NCBI RefSeq assembly: GCF_000400735.1
Contig: NZ_KE007368.1
Location: 234,916-298,915 of the forward strand
Source: Acinetobacter tandoii DSM 14970 = CIP 107469
GTDB taxonomy: Bacteria > Pseudomonadota > Gammaproteobacteria > Pseudomonadales > Moraxellaceae
DNA: 64,000 bases
Direction of reading: 5' to 3'
A model generated the notes under the pieces. The model had not been told where the DNA came from. It saw nothing but the letters and a program-made list of their open reading frames with translations, and searched no databases. Positions 26,679 to 36,715 of the stretch are shown here, one piece after another. How positions within the stretch are numbered: the stretch's first letter is position 1; every line of letters begins with the position of its first letter. A program made the position numbers and the translations under genes.

Positions 26679-28234
26679 GAACATACTTTCATGCGCTGTT
26701 GAAGTCTTCACAACAACAAAAACAGCTACCCATGATTTTACCTTTTATTATTTCCCTTTGCTCGGGTGCCATGTTGAGTTTTTCCTTGGCACCTTACTAT
26801 TATTGGTGGATTGCTCTACTTTCCCCTGCCTTACTCTACGCCTGCTTACGCCAGCGTTCAGCCAAACAAGCATTCTTGATTGGCTGGGGGTACGGCTTCG
26901 GACTGTGGTTTGTCGGTGCTTTTTGGCTCTATACCTCGATTCACGTCTACGGCGATACCAGTGCCGTGCTCAGTGTACTCATGATTGCTATTATGGCACT
27001 GGTCATGGGGCTGTTTACTGCACTACAAACTTGGATTTACCGTCGTTTTTTCCCAGAAACACCTCTAACTTTTGCCCCGCTTTGGGTGTTTTTTGAATGG
27101 GCGAAAACATGGGTATTTACTGGTTTCCCTTGGTTGTTTGTCGGCTACGCATTTACCGAACGTTTCCTCGACGGCTATGCTCCACTATTTGGTGTATTCG
27201 GGGTGTCTTTCGTCGTCATCCTTTTGGCCTGCGCGATTGTAGAAATCCTCAACAAACGTCTATTCTGGTTGGTTCCTTCCCTGATTTTACTGCTCGGAGC
27301 TTGGGGGGCTGCACAACTTCAGTTTGTTCAACCTAAAAATGAAAAACCACTTTCGGTTTCTCTGATTCAGGGCAATATTCCGCAAGACTTGAAATGGCTG
27401 ACCGAATATCAAACCCAAACCTTAATGATTTATGCTGAACTCAGTCGTAGTGAATGGGGACGTGATTTAATCGTTTGGCCTGAATCTTCCATTCCAATGT
27501 TCCAAACCGACATTCAGCCATTTTTAGATGCCATGAAAGTCCAAGCTCAAAAAACGGGAACGGGATGGGTCACAGGAATTCCCTATTGGGATTTAAAAGC
27601 ATCTCAACAGCAAGGTAGCCCGATGTTCTATAACAGCATCATAGCTTTAGGCAGCCAATCCGAAGGATTGTATAAAAAACAACGTCTAGTACCGTTTGGC
27701 GAATATATTCCCTTATCAGGTATGCTGAGTTGGGTATTGCCTGCATTACAAAATGACCCTGCAATGAGTGGTTTTTCACGTGGTGCATCCGATCAGCAAC
27801 CCCTACATATCAAACAGCATAATTTAGCAGCAGCAATTTGCTATGAAGTGGCTTATCCGAATCTGACGCGACGGAATGCCAGCAACAGTGACTTCCTTGT
27901 GACCGTTTCGAATGATGCGTGGTTTACAGGTACGGCAGGCCCTTGGCAACATTTACAAATGGTACAAATGCGTGCCAAAGAGAATGGTCGTTGGTTTATA
28001 CGTGCCACCAATACTGGTGTTACTGCCTTTATTGATCATCAAGGACATATTGTGCGCCAAGCGCCGATTGATCAAAAAGCAGTACTGCGGGGTGATTTAC
28101 CTGCAATGCAGGGTCAAACACTGTACACTCGTCTGAGTGACTGGCCAATCCTCGGATTTTCAGCACTACTTTTAATTATGGGTTGGTTCTTCCGCCCACG
28201 AAAAGTTGATGTTTCATTTAAAAGCAGACGCTAA
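26675..28234 (+). CDS. lnt: Apolipoprotein N-acyltransferase
   Basis: Lnt adds the third acyl chain to the N-terminal Cys of lipoproteins in the inner membrane. The 519-residue protein (E. coli 512) has about seven membrane helices in residues 20-210, a periplasmic nitrilase-fold domain, and a closing TM helix near residue 490. The catalytic triad is visible as Glu in VWPESSIP, Lys in KKQRLVPFGEY and Cys in AAAICYEVAYP. It overlaps corC by 4 bases (ATGA). The window encodes several lipoprotein substrates. A terminator follows at once. Confidence 0.97.
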   Translation: MRTYFHALLKSSQQQKQLPMILPFIISLCSGAMLSFSLAPYYYWWIALLSPALLYACLRQRSAKQAFLIGWGYGFGLWFVGAFWLYTSIHVYGDTSAVLSVLMIAIMALVMGLFTALQTWIYRRFFPETPLTFAPLWVFFEWAKTWVFTGFPWLFVGYAFTERFLDGYAPLFGVFGVSFVVILLACAIVEILNKRLFWLVPSLILLLGAWGAAQLQFVQPKNEKPLSVSLIQGNIPQDLKWLTEYQTQTLMIYAELSRSEWGRDLIVWPESSIPMFQTDIQPFLDAMKVQAQKTGTGWVTGIPYWDLKASQQQGSPMFYNSIIALGSQSEGLYKKQRLVPFGEYIPLSGMLSWVLPALQNDPAMSGFSRGASDQQPLHIKQHNLAAAICYEVAYPNLTRRNASNSDFLVTVSNDAWFTGTAGPWQHLQMVQMRAKENGRWFIRATNTGVTAFIDHQGHIVRQAPIDQKAVLRGDLPAMQGQTLYTRLSDWPILGFSALLLIMGWFFRPRKVDVSFKSRR

Positions 28235-28270
28235 TAAAAAAGGGAGATTTTGAAATCTCCCTTTTTTATT
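28233..28270. terminator. Bidirectional terminator after lnt
   Basis: An 18-bp perfect stem (28233-28250 with 28253-28270) centred on GGGAGATTT-TG-AAATCTCCC and flanked by A and T runs. It ends lnt and can also end the minus-strand gene at 28307. Confidence 0.95.
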
Positions 28271-28306
28271 CTGATGTTGAATCAAACCGCAGGAATCTAG
28301 AATTAA

Positions 28307-28651
28307 TTAAAAGATTGAAGCAAACTGAGTCGCGAAATAAGCGATCAAGCTAGATAAAAACAGCATCGGCACATAACGATAGGCCTGAAAGATTTTCTGC
28401 TCAACGACAGAATGGAGACTTTGAGACTGCCAGACAGTTGCTTTTAGTGCAGTCATAAAACATACCACTAACCAAGCACTCATAACACTCAAGGTAAAAA
28501 AGCCAATCATAATCTGGCTACTGCCTTCGGCACCTTGCCATAAAGTCACTGCCCCATGCATCATCGGCAATACTGTTAAAATCAATAGAATAGATTTCAG
28601 CATCGCCCAATGAAATTGGGTGATTTCATCTGATAAAACGAATGCTTTCAT
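28307..28651 (-). CDS. Hypothetical small membrane protein, three TM helices
   Basis: A 114-residue protein with hydrophobic segments at about residues 17-38, 49-70 and 93-113. No Cys/His motif or known family is recognised. The 276 bases between it and gspG (28652-28927) are strongly AT-rich and hold no gene; a 13-base palindrome at 28759-28771 is the only structure seen. Probably an inner-membrane protein of unknown function. Confidence 0.72.
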   Translation of the reverse strand: MKAFVLSDEITQFHWAMLKSILLILTVLPMMHGAVTLWQGAEGSSQIMIGFFTLSVMSAWLVVCFMTALKATVWQSQSLHSVVEQKIFQAYRYVPMLFLSSLIAYFATQFASIF

Positions 28652-28927
28652 TCTATTCCCCCATCACATTTTTGTTCTTAAAATCATTATCCTAGGTTTT
28701 TTTTAAATAAAAAGTTTATTTATCAATATACTTGACAATTTTTGTAAACATTACGGTTAAGAATAATTCTTATTATAACTCTCAAAAACCATTTATTATA
28801 TTTAATTATTAAAATTCAAATATTTATATTAAAACAAATGAATAAGAAAGATTATCACTTTATTTTTAATTGAGTCATTCAATAAAATAAAGTGATAATT
28901 TACATCGATTAATTCAGGTGATATTGA

Positions 28928-29365
28928 TTAAGGTTGATAATAAATATCAGCGTCAGTCCCTTCACCACCTTCTTTACCATCGGCACCAAATGAATATAAA
29001 TCAAAAGCGCGACCTTCAGCACCAGGAATAATATACTGAATATCATTTTCCCAACTGTCTTTTGGATAGCCGCCTTTAACATAGCCCCCTTGCATCCAGT
29101 TCTTTGCCGATGCGGGTTGGTTCACTAATGCATCTAAACCGCCATCTTGCATTGATGGGTATTTACCGTTGTCTAATTTATATTGATCCAGTGCACCCGC
29201 AACCCCTTTTAAGGTAATCACCGTAGTGTCCACTTTGGCTTTCTCACCACGTCCCATGACATTCGGTACAATCAGCGCAGCCAGCACCCCTAAAATCACA
29301 ATCACTACCATCACTTCAATTAAAGTAAAACCGGATTGTTTGGTTTGATATTTATTCACTTGCAT
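28928..29365 (-). CDS. gspG: Type II secretion system major pseudopilin
   Basis: GspG is the main subunit of the pseudopilus of the type II secretion system. The 145-residue protein has the prepilin cleavage and methylation site (KQSGFTLIEVMVVIVILGVL, with Gly before Phe and the +5 Glu). The C-terminal part carries the GspG calcium-binding/beta region (DSWENDIQYIIPG, YSFGADGKEGGEGTDADI). It sits 31 bases downstream of gspF. In this genus the gsp genes are dispersed, so the other subunits would be elsewhere. Confidence 0.97.
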   Translation of the reverse strand: MQVNKYQTKQSGFTLIEVMVVIVILGVLAALIVPNVMGRGEKAKVDTTVITLKGVAGALDQYKLDNGKYPSMQDGGLDALVNQPASAKNWMQGGYVKGGYPKDSWENDIQYIIPGAEGRAFDLYSFGADGKEGGEGTDADIYYQP

Positions 29366-29396
29366 TCAACCACTCACTTTTCAATCTTTATATTCT

Positions 29397-30602
29397 TTAA
29401 ATCATATTGTTCATATTAACGATCGGCAGCATCACTGCAATCACAATCACCAAGACGATACTGGCCATGAGCACTAACATTAACGGCTCAAGTAACGCCA
29501 ATAAAGTCGAAATTAGGGTTGTGACTTCTCGATCTTGCATTGTAGATGCGCGCTCCAACATGCGATCTAACTCACCTGAGGCTTCACCACTTTTGATCAT
29601 TTGTACCATCATCGGAGGGAAATAACCACTGCGCTCCAGTTGAGTGGCCAAGTTGCCTCCTTCCGTGACTTTTTCAGCCGCCAAATCCACCGAATCACGA
29701 ATCACCCAGTTACTGCTGACCGCAGCACCAATACGCAATGCATCTACCAGCGGTACACCTGACTTGGTCAAAATAGATAAAGTACTCGCAAGACGTGCAG
29801 AATTAATACCACGCGATAACTTACCAAATAATGGCAATTTGAGTGTTAAACGATCAAAAGCATAATGTCCTGCGGTACTCTTTAAAAACCGTAACAGAAA
29901 TACGATTGCCACTACCGTTGCAATCACTAAAAAAGGCCAAGCCACGCGAATAAAGGCACTGGCTTTCATCAAAGCAACTGTAATCCAAGGCAAAGCATCT
30001 TTATTTTGATCGAAGGTTTTGACAATATCAGGAACCACATAGGTCATTAGCCCCATCACAATCGCAAAAGACATCAACATTAAAATAATTGGGTAGATCA
30101 TGGCACCTTGAATTTTCTTTTGCATGGCAAAGCGATTCTCGGTGTAATCTGCCAATTGCTCCAAAATCAAATCCAGATGTCCAGAACGCTCACCTGCCGC
30201 AATTGTTGCGCGGTAAAGTTCGGGAAAACGCCCTGATTGCTGCAAGGCATTGGCTAAAGAGTGCCCTTCCAAAACTTTGGAACGAACCGACACAATTAAT
30301 TGTTGCACATGGGCTTTTTCACTTTGTTTGGCAACCGCTCGCAAAGCTTCCTCTAGAGGAATCGCCGCAGCGACCAACACCGACAATTGACGGGTAAACA
30401 GCGCTAAATCATAGGCGGTAATCTTTTTTTGAAACCAGCGTGATCCCTGCTGTTTGGTTTTGTGTTCTACAGGATCGACACTAATCGGGATGAGTGATTT
30501 CTCACGTAGTTGCTGACGTATTTGTCGTGCCGAATCACCTTCTAGCACGCCTTTTTGCTGCTTCCCTAAAGCATCAATGGCGGTAAATTGATATGCAGGC
30601 AT
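29397..30602 (-). CDS. gspF: Type II secretion system inner-membrane platform protein
   Basis: GspF (401 residues, usual length) is the polytopic platform protein of the type II secretion system. It begins MPAYQFTAIDALGKQQKG and has two T2SSF domains (about residues 70-195 and 270-395), each with three-helix membrane regions, and the family patterns FTRQLSVLVAAAIPLEEAL and RLASTLSILTKSGVPLVDAL. GspF contacts the ATPase GspE, which is not in the window. It is transcribed with gspG and is divergent from priA. Confidence 0.97.
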   Translation of the reverse strand: MPAYQFTAIDALGKQQKGVLEGDSARQIRQQLREKSLIPISVDPVEHKTKQQGSRWFQKKITAYDLALFTRQLSVLVAAAIPLEEALRAVAKQSEKAHVQQLIVSVRSKVLEGHSLANALQQSGRFPELYRATIAAGERSGHLDLILEQLADYTENRFAMQKKIQGAMIYPIILMLMSFAIVMGLMTYVVPDIVKTFDQNKDALPWITVALMKASAFIRVAWPFLVIATVVAIVFLLRFLKSTAGHYAFDRLTLKLPLFGKLSRGINSARLASTLSILTKSGVPLVDALRIGAAVSSNWVIRDSVDLAAEKVTEGGNLATQLERSGYFPPMMVQMIKSGEASGELDRMLERASTMQDREVTTLISTLLALLEPLMLVLMASIVLVIVIAVMLPIVNMNNMI

Positions 30603-30754
30603 TGTAATGCTCTAATTTTCCGAAATTTCCTTCAGCGCTGTTGCGTCTGACCCCTAAAATCATTCATATTCTTCAATATAAATTTTATTTGCACACTCTA
30701 ACATAACTCAAGACTTCACACGACGAACATTCAGCTGGAACCTTTGACCCTTTT

Positions 30755-32977
30755 ATGCCAAACACAGTATCGCCCCCTTTCGTGCCTTATCGGATTCGCG
30801 TAGCCGTTCCAGCCCATGTTTACGACTGCTTCGACTATCAGATTTCCGCAGAGGATTATGAGCAAGCGAAAGTCGGAGCGCGTGTTGCTGTGCCCTTCGG
30901 ATCTCGAAATTTAATTGGTGTGGTTATGCAAAAACTCACACCTGACACTCCTGAGAATCCCAAGTTTAAGCTAAAACCCATTCAAGCTTTGCTAGATGAC
31001 GATGCCATTCTAGATAATAAAGTTTTAACTTTGTTGACATGGGCAGCACAATATTACCAATTCCCGATTGGTGAAGTGATGCAGAGTGCTCTGCCGACCT
31101 TATTACGGCAAGGCAAACCGTATGATCTGTTGGCCCATATGTGGCGTCTGCTAGACCAACATGCTGAGGACAAAATCAAGCGTTCTGAAAAACAACAACT
31201 TGCCTATAAAATTTTAAAATTACACCCTGCGGGTACCTCAGAAAATATTTTGAATTTAGCGGGCATTGAAACCGCTACGTTAAAAGCTTTGGAAAAGAAA
31301 GGCATCTGTGAGGCTTATTTAGAACAAAAAGATTTTAGCCCACAAGCCCTGAGTTTGGCGCAAATGCCACTGACCGCCAACCCCGATCAAAAGCATGCCA
31401 TTCAGCAGGTACTGAAATCACTCTCGTCTTATCATGCCTATTTACTGGATGGTTTAACAGGTAGTGGTAAAACTGAAGTGTACTTGCAAATCATGTACGA
31501 GGTCTTGAAGCAAGGCAAACAAGTGTTGGTGTTGGTACCTGAAATTGGTTTGACCCCCCAAACCATTAGTCGCTTTCAATCGCGTTTTCACTGTCATATT
31601 GCCCTGCTGCATTCAGGGCTGACAGATGCTAAACGTTTACAAGCATGGCAAAGTGCGCAAATGGGCAAAGCCTCGATTATTTTAGGCACACGTTCTGCCA
31701 TTTATACCCCATTGCATAATCTAGGCTTAATCATTTTAGATGAAGAGCATGATCTCTCTTTTAAGCAGCAAGAAGGTTTTCGTTATCATGCGCGTGATGT
31801 CGCGCTCTATCGCGCGCATTTGGAAAACTGTCCCATTATTTTGGGCTCAGCAACACCGAGCATGGAAAGTTATGCACTGGCCGATCAAGGTAAACTGACC
31901 CGACTAGAATTAAATGAACGTGCAGGCACGGCACTGTTGCCTAAGTTGCACATTTTGGATTTAAAAGTCGGGCGCAAACAGCATGGTTTTAGTCAGTTTT
32001 TACTGGACGAAATGCACAGGCGTCTGGCGCGCAAAGAACAGGTACTGATTTTTCTCAATCGACGAGGCTATGCCCCTGTACTGATTTGTGAAAGTTGTGC
32101 TTGGCAAGCGAAATGTCCGCATTGTGATGCCAATTTCACCTTGCATACTCAACCTTATCAGCATTTGCATTGTCATCATTGTGGCACCATTCATCGCATG
32201 CCAGATCATTGCCCGCAATGTCATCATACTGAACTTAAACCGATTGGTATGGGGACTGCCAAAGTTGAAGAAAGTTTAAAGGAACTCTTTCCAGAATTTG
32301 AGGTCATTCGGGTCGATCGAGACTCCACCAGTCGTGTCGGTAGCTGGCAAAAAATTTATGATCGCATTCAAAAAAGTGAACCGATTATTTTACTTGGTAC
32401 ACAAATGCTCGCCAAAGGGCATCATTTTCCCTATGTATCTTTGGTGGCAATTTTAGATATTGATTCAGGCTTACTTAGTGTCGATTTTCGTGCACCAGAA
32501 CGAACTGCCCAACTCATTGTTCAAGTGGCGGGACGTGCAGGACGTGGCGAGAAAAAAGGCGATGTCTATTTACAGACCCTGCGCCCAGAACACCCTTTAT
32601 TACACACCTTAGTGGATGGCGATTATCGACAATTTGCCCGTCAAACGTTGAAAGAACGACAACAAGCATTGTTCCCACCCTATCGTTATGCGGCGCTAAT
32701 TCGCTGTGAGTCGAAAAGTCAGGAACAAAATCAGCAATATCTGACTGAACATGCACAACAACTTCGTCAGATTTCCGAACTCAACATCGATATCTGGGGA
32801 CCAATTCCCGCCCCGATGGAACGTAAAGCAGGTCGTTATCAAGCACATATGGTGTTATTTTCCCAAGATCGAGCACGTTTGCACTATTATTTGAGGGCAT
32901 GGTGGCAAAACATGTTGCAGCACAAACCTGCCAGCATGAAACTCAGTCTGGATATAGACCCACAGGAATTGAGTTGA
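30755..32977 (+). CDS. priA: Primosomal protein N' (replication restart helicase)
   Basis: PriA reloads the replisome at stalled forks. The 740-residue protein has the N-terminal 3'-DNA-binding domain (VAVPAHVYDCFDYQI), a DEAH-type helicase core (Walker A GLTGSGKTEVYLQ; Walker B ILDEEHD; GSATPSMESY), two zinc fingers with eight Cys (CESCAWQAKCPHC, HCHHCGTIHRMPDHCPQC) and helicase C (LLGTQMLAKGHHFP, VAGRAGRG). Standalone gene on the plus strand. The start at 30755 gives the normal family N-terminus. Confidence 0.98.
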   Translation: MPNTVSPPFVPYRIRVAVPAHVYDCFDYQISAEDYEQAKVGARVAVPFGSRNLIGVVMQKLTPDTPENPKFKLKPIQALLDDDAILDNKVLTLLTWAAQYYQFPIGEVMQSALPTLLRQGKPYDLLAHMWRLLDQHAEDKIKRSEKQQLAYKILKLHPAGTSENILNLAGIETATLKALEKKGICEAYLEQKDFSPQALSLAQMPLTANPDQKHAIQQVLKSLSSYHAYLLDGLTGSGKTEVYLQIMYEVLKQGKQVLVLVPEIGLTPQTISRFQSRFHCHIALLHSGLTDAKRLQAWQSAQMGKASIILGTRSAIYTPLHNLGLIILDEEHDLSFKQQEGFRYHARDVALYRAHLENCPIILGSATPSMESYALADQGKLTRLELNERAGTALLPKLHILDLKVGRKQHGFSQFLLDEMHRRLARKEQVLIFLNRRGYAPVLICESCAWQAKCPHCDANFTLHTQPYQHLHCHHCGTIHRMPDHCPQCHHTELKPIGMGTAKVEESLKELFPEFEVIRVDRDSTSRVGSWQKIYDRIQKSEPIILLGTQMLAKGHHFPYVSLVAILDIDSGLLSVDFRAPERTAQLIVQVAGRAGRGEKKGDVYLQTLRPEHPLLHTLVDGDYRQFARQTLKERQQALFPPYRYAALIRCESKSQEQNQQYLTEHAQQLRQISELNIDIWGPIPAPMERKAGRYQAHMVLFSQDRARLHYYLRAWWQNMLQHKPASMKLSLDIDPQELS

Positions 32978-33032
32978 GTCTAAACCAGTACTTCAGCAAT
33001 TCATCACAACTTTTTAATTTCAGGACAGATGC

Positions 33033-34874
33033 ATGTCGTTATTGTTGCAAATCACGCTTTTTTTAGGTGCAGCGCTGATGGTGGTGCCACTACTGAAACG
33101 ATTCGGCATTGCTACAGTCTTGGGTTATTTAATCACAGGGATTCTTTTGGGACCTCATGTGCTGAACATTGCCAATGATCCCGAAGCGATTCAACAACTT
33201 GCTGAATTTGGCGTCATTCTTTTGATGTTTTTAATTGGGTTGGAGCTACGACCACAACGGCTTTGGACGATGCGTCAATCCATTTTTGTGATGGGCAGTG
33301 CGCAAGTGGGTATCACTGCGGTGGTGATTGGCACTATTCTGTTTTTCGTGTTGCAACAAGGCATTGCTGCCAGTTTGGTGATTGGTAGTGCACTGGCGCT
33401 GTCATCTACCGCCTTCGTATTACAACTACTCACAGAAAAGCAGCAACTCAATACCAGTTATGGGCAGCAATCTTTCTCGATTTTACTGTTTCAAGACATC
33501 GCAGCGATTCCTCTGATTGCCGTGATTCCTCTTTTGGCAGGTGTGGAATCAACGCATTATGGCATCGCCTATTTTGCTGCGATTATCGCAGCATTTACCG
33601 GGCTGTTTTTATTCAGTCGCTATCTGATTCGTCCTTTTTTCCGCTTTGTAGCGAAAACAGGTGCACATGAACTGATCACCGCAGTGGGCTTATTTATTGT
33701 TTTAGCCGTGGTGATGTTGATGGATCTACTCAATATCAGCACCACACTAGGTGCATTCTTAACGGGAGTATTATTGGCAGATTCCGAGTTCCGACATGAA
33801 CTGGAAGCCAGTATTGCACCGTTTAAAGGACTGCTACTGGGTCTATTTTTTATGACGGTAGGTATGCTGACTCCCATTCATATTTTATGGCAACAACCTG
33901 TGTTTATTCTGGCGGGTGCAGTACTCCTCTTACTGGTTAAATTTACGACACTTACGGGGATTGCTCGCTATTATCAGGTCTCTTGGCCCAACAGCTTGCT
34001 GCTTGCCAGTTGTTTGGCACAGGGTGGAGAATTTGCCTTTGTGGTGTTCAGCGTAGCGCAAGATGAACAACTCATTTCTGCTGCCAGCATTGCCCCTATC
34101 ACCCTCATCGTAATTATCTCCATGATGTTGACCCCGATTTTGTATTGGGTGATTCGTCAAGGTGTGGTGCCGCGTCTTACGCCTGTTACCGTCCCTGAAT
34201 ATGATGATATTCCTGAACAACACTCCGCCATGATTATTGCGGGCTTTGGTCGGTTTGGACAAATCATTGCCCGTGTCGCGCATTTACAACATCAAAAATT
34301 TACCGCCATCGACAGTAATTTAGAAAAAGTCGATTTTGTACGTAACTATGGGGGTCATTTGTATTATGGCGATGCCACCCACCCTGATATTTTAAGAGCC
34401 GCAGGTATTGAACAGGCCAAGGTGTTTATTTTAGCCATTGATGATATTGAAGACTCGATGAATGTGGCACGGCATATCCGCCTGAATTACCCCGAGTTAC
34501 AGTTATTAGTCAGAGCACGAGACCGACATCATGTACACTTATTACGTGACTTGGGTGTGCAGCATATTTGGCGAGAAACCTATTTATCTTCACTCGGCAT
34601 GGCGTATCGGGCCTTACGTGACTTAGGTATTAGTGATACTGATGCCCAAAAAAGTATTGAGTTATTTCGCGATTATGATGAACAGCTCTTGGAACAGCAA
34701 CAATGCGTCTATACCGATGAACAAAAGGTATATGAGTCGCACCGAAACGCCCTTGCTGAACTGGAACATTTGTTTGAACGTGATACAGAAATTCGTGCAG
34801 TCGAAACAGGCGTGAATTTACAACGTGGTTTAGATTCTACCCGAATAGATGTAACACGAGATGAAGCAAAATGA
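33033..34874 (+). CDS. Monovalent cation:proton antiporter-2 (KefB/KefC-like)
   Basis: A 613-residue CPA2 family antiporter. Residues about 1-385 form the membrane domain (12-13 helices; FGIATVLGYLITGILLGP, ALALSSTAFVLQLL, LFQDIAAIP). Residues about 400-520 form a TrkA-N/Rossmann nucleotide-binding domain (IIAGFGRFGQIIARV). The overall order resembles glutathione-gated K+/H+ antiporters KefB/KefC or YbaL; KefF/KefG partners are not adjacent. The ribosome-binding site is AGGA. It is followed by hslO. Confidence 0.93.
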   Translation: MSLLLQITLFLGAALMVVPLLKRFGIATVLGYLITGILLGPHVLNIANDPEAIQQLAEFGVILLMFLIGLELRPQRLWTMRQSIFVMGSAQVGITAVVIGTILFFVLQQGIAASLVIGSALALSSTAFVLQLLTEKQQLNTSYGQQSFSILLFQDIAAIPLIAVIPLLAGVESTHYGIAYFAAIIAAFTGLFLFSRYLIRPFFRFVAKTGAHELITAVGLFIVLAVVMLMDLLNISTTLGAFLTGVLLADSEFRHELEASIAPFKGLLLGLFFMTVGMLTPIHILWQQPVFILAGAVLLLLVKFTTLTGIARYYQVSWPNSLLLASCLAQGGEFAFVVFSVAQDEQLISAASIAPITLIVIISMMLTPILYWVIRQGVVPRLTPVTVPEYDDIPEQHSAMIIAGFGRFGQIIARVAHLQHQKFTAIDSNLEKVDFVRNYGGHLYYGDATHPDILRAAGIEQAKVFILAIDDIEDSMNVARHIRLNYPELQLLVRARDRHHVHLLRDLGVQHIWRETYLSSLGMAYRALRDLGISDTDAQKSIELFRDYDEQLLEQQQCVYTDEQKVYESHRNALAELEHLFERDTEIRAVETGVNLQRGLDSTRIDVTRDEAK

Positions 34875-34924
34875 CTTGTGTTTTACAATATCGCCACCAT
34901 TAAAGCAGGGTTTTGGAGAAAATT

Positions 34925-35800
34925 ATGTCTGATATACGTCAACGCTTTTATATTGAAGATTGCCCTGTTCGTGGTGAAGTCGTTCATCTGGAAGCAACCT
35001 TACAAACGATTCTTGCCCAACGTGACTACGCACAAGCTGTACAAATTTTACTGGGTGAAATGCTCAGTGCCACGGCCTTGCTTGCCAGTACACTAAAAAT
35101 TAAAGGGCGTATCAGCTTACAAATTCAAGCCTCTGGAACATTTAAATGGGCCATGGCGGAATGCAACCATTTGGGTGAAGTTCGTGCCTTAGCCGACTAC
35201 GAAGAAGATCCTCGTTTCCAAGCAGCAACTGACAGCAGCACCGTACTAAAATCACTGACTAATCCTATTCTGTTTATTAACATTGAACCTGAATTTGGTG
35301 AGCGTTATCAAGGGATTGTACCGCTTGATCAAACGACCCTAGCGGGCTGCTTGATGCAGTATTATGATCTTTCTGCACAAATTCCTACCCGCATTGTTTT
35401 GGCCAGTACAGCACAACGCTCAGGTGGTTTACTCATTCAGTTGCTACCACGCATTAGTGAAGAAGAACAGCAACGGATTGATGAAGATTTATGGCCACGT
35501 CTGACCATGCTCACAGAAACTTTAAAAGCTGATGAACTCACTGAATTAGCAGCCAATGAAATTCTGTATCGTCTATACAATGAAGAAGATGTGCGACTAC
35601 CTGAAATTGAACAACTCAAATTTGGCTGTACCTGTTCTAAAGATCGCTGTGCTAATGCCTTACAACAAATTGGCGTAGAAGCAGTGCGTGAAACATTAGA
35701 ACATCAAAATCCAATTACCATGGATTGCCAATTCTGTAATACCCAATATCAGTTCACAGCCGAAGAAGCTCTGGGTTTATTCGGCGAACATTTAAGTTAA
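34925..35800 (+). CDS. hslO: Redox-regulated chaperone Hsp33
   Basis: Hsp33 is a holdase activated by oxidative unfolding and release of zinc from four C-terminal Cys. The 291-residue protein opens RQRFYIEDCPVRGEVVHL and has the conserved LMQYYDLSAQIPTRI and LIQLLPRISEEE. The redox switch reads FGCTCSKDRC ... MDCQFCNTQY, giving the CxC...CxxC zinc site. The ATG at 34925 has a GGAG ribosome-binding site 6 bases away; the longer frame from 34913 is not needed. It follows the antiporter gene by about 50 bases. Confidence 0.97.
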   Translation: MSDIRQRFYIEDCPVRGEVVHLEATLQTILAQRDYAQAVQILLGEMLSATALLASTLKIKGRISLQIQASGTFKWAMAECNHLGEVRALADYEEDPRFQAATDSSTVLKSLTNPILFINIEPEFGERYQGIVPLDQTTLAGCLMQYYDLSAQIPTRIVLASTAQRSGGLLIQLLPRISEEEQQRIDEDLWPRLTMLTETLKADELTELAANEILYRLYNEEDVRLPEIEQLKFGCTCSKDRCANALQQIGVEAVRETLEHQNPITMDCQFCNTQYQFTAEEALGLFGEHLS

Positions 35801-36099
35801 ACATTCATTAACTTTGCCTCTGCCTGTTGTTATGCAGCCCATTGATATGCAACAGGCAGTTTTCTACGACTTAATATAGATAAGCTCTAAGAACATTCCA
35901 TGTCCACTTGCTATGCCAAAGCGCCGATTTCAGTGCATTTGGAGCAATATGATATATTCAACGTATAAAAAGATACGCTAAAATTGCGTGACGAAGATAA
36001 CAATTTTTTTGTTGAACTGCGTCTCTTCATGATAAGAAATCCATCATTTTAATATGTGATTCATTCAAACTTAACTGATATACACTGAGGTAATTTTTC

Positions 36100-36564
36100 A
36101 TGGGAATTCGTTTTCTTTCCCGTACGGTTTTCATTACAACTTTGCTGTGCAGTACTTACAGCTTAGCAAACACTGACCCCCTGATTGGCAAATGGAAAAC
36201 CGTGGATGATCGTACAGGTCACTCACTGGCAGATGTCATCATCAGTAAAAACCAGCACAATGTCTATAGCGCACAAGTGATCGAAATACGCCCATTATCT
36301 GGCAAAGAGAAATTGACTACTTGTCAAAAATGTACAGGCCATTTAAAAAATCAACCGATGATCGGCTTAACTATTTTATCAGGGTTAAAGAAAAATCCTG
36401 AAAAACACAACGAATATATTGAAGGTAAATTTCTTGATCCACTTTCAGGACAGTACTATGTTTCGGAAGCACATTTAGTTCAGGAAGCCAGATATCTGCA
36501 AGTTCGTGCTCAAGAGGCAGGCTCCTCGAATGTCCGCCTGATGACATGGATTAAAGTCCAGTAA
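36100..36564 (+). CDS. DUF2147 domain-containing exported protein
   Basis: A 154-residue protein with a signal peptide (VFITTLLCSTYSLA, cleavage near ANT) and a DUF2147 domain over the mature region: DPLIGKWKTVDDRTGHSLADVIISK, two Cys in TTCQKCTGH, and FLDPLSGQYYVSEAHL. DUF2147 proteins are small periplasmic beta proteins (lipocalin-like) of unknown function, common in Acinetobacter. The 299 bases upstream hold no gene and no clear promoter that I can defend. A terminator follows. Confidence 0.88.
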   Translation: MGIRFLSRTVFITTLLCSTYSLANTDPLIGKWKTVDDRTGHSLADVIISKNQHNVYSAQVIEIRPLSGKEKLTTCQKCTGHLKNQPMIGLTILSGLKKNPEKHNEYIEGKFLDPLSGQYYVSEAHLVQEARYLQVRAQEAGSSNVRLMTWIKVQ

Positions 36565-36583
36565 ATTAAAACCCTACCGTACT

Positions 36584-36612
36584 AAGAAAAAGCCCTCCGT
36601 GGGCTTTTTCTT
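36584..36612 (+). terminator. Rho-independent terminator after the DUF2147 gene
   Basis: AAGAAAAAGCCC (36584-36595) and GGGCTTTTTCTT (36601-36612) form a perfect 12-bp stem with a 5-base loop. Confidence 0.92.
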
Positions 36613-36715
36613 ATTGTTATAATTTGAAACAAATACGAACAGTTCTACACTACTTCCCTCTTTCCCAAAGACATCATAATATTGATTAAAATACCATCAA
36701 TTTTATTAAATACGT

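Noticed and set aside
28759..28771. Perfect palindrome AAGAATAATTCTT in the AT-rich gap before gspG, first read as a Fur box
   Set aside because: It fits the 19-base Fur consensus poorly, and no start codon lies suitably downstream; chance in AT-rich DNA is likely.
28928..30602. A complete type II secretion operon
   Set aside because: Only gspF and gspG are here; flanking genes are unrelated, as is usual for dispersed gsp genes in this group.
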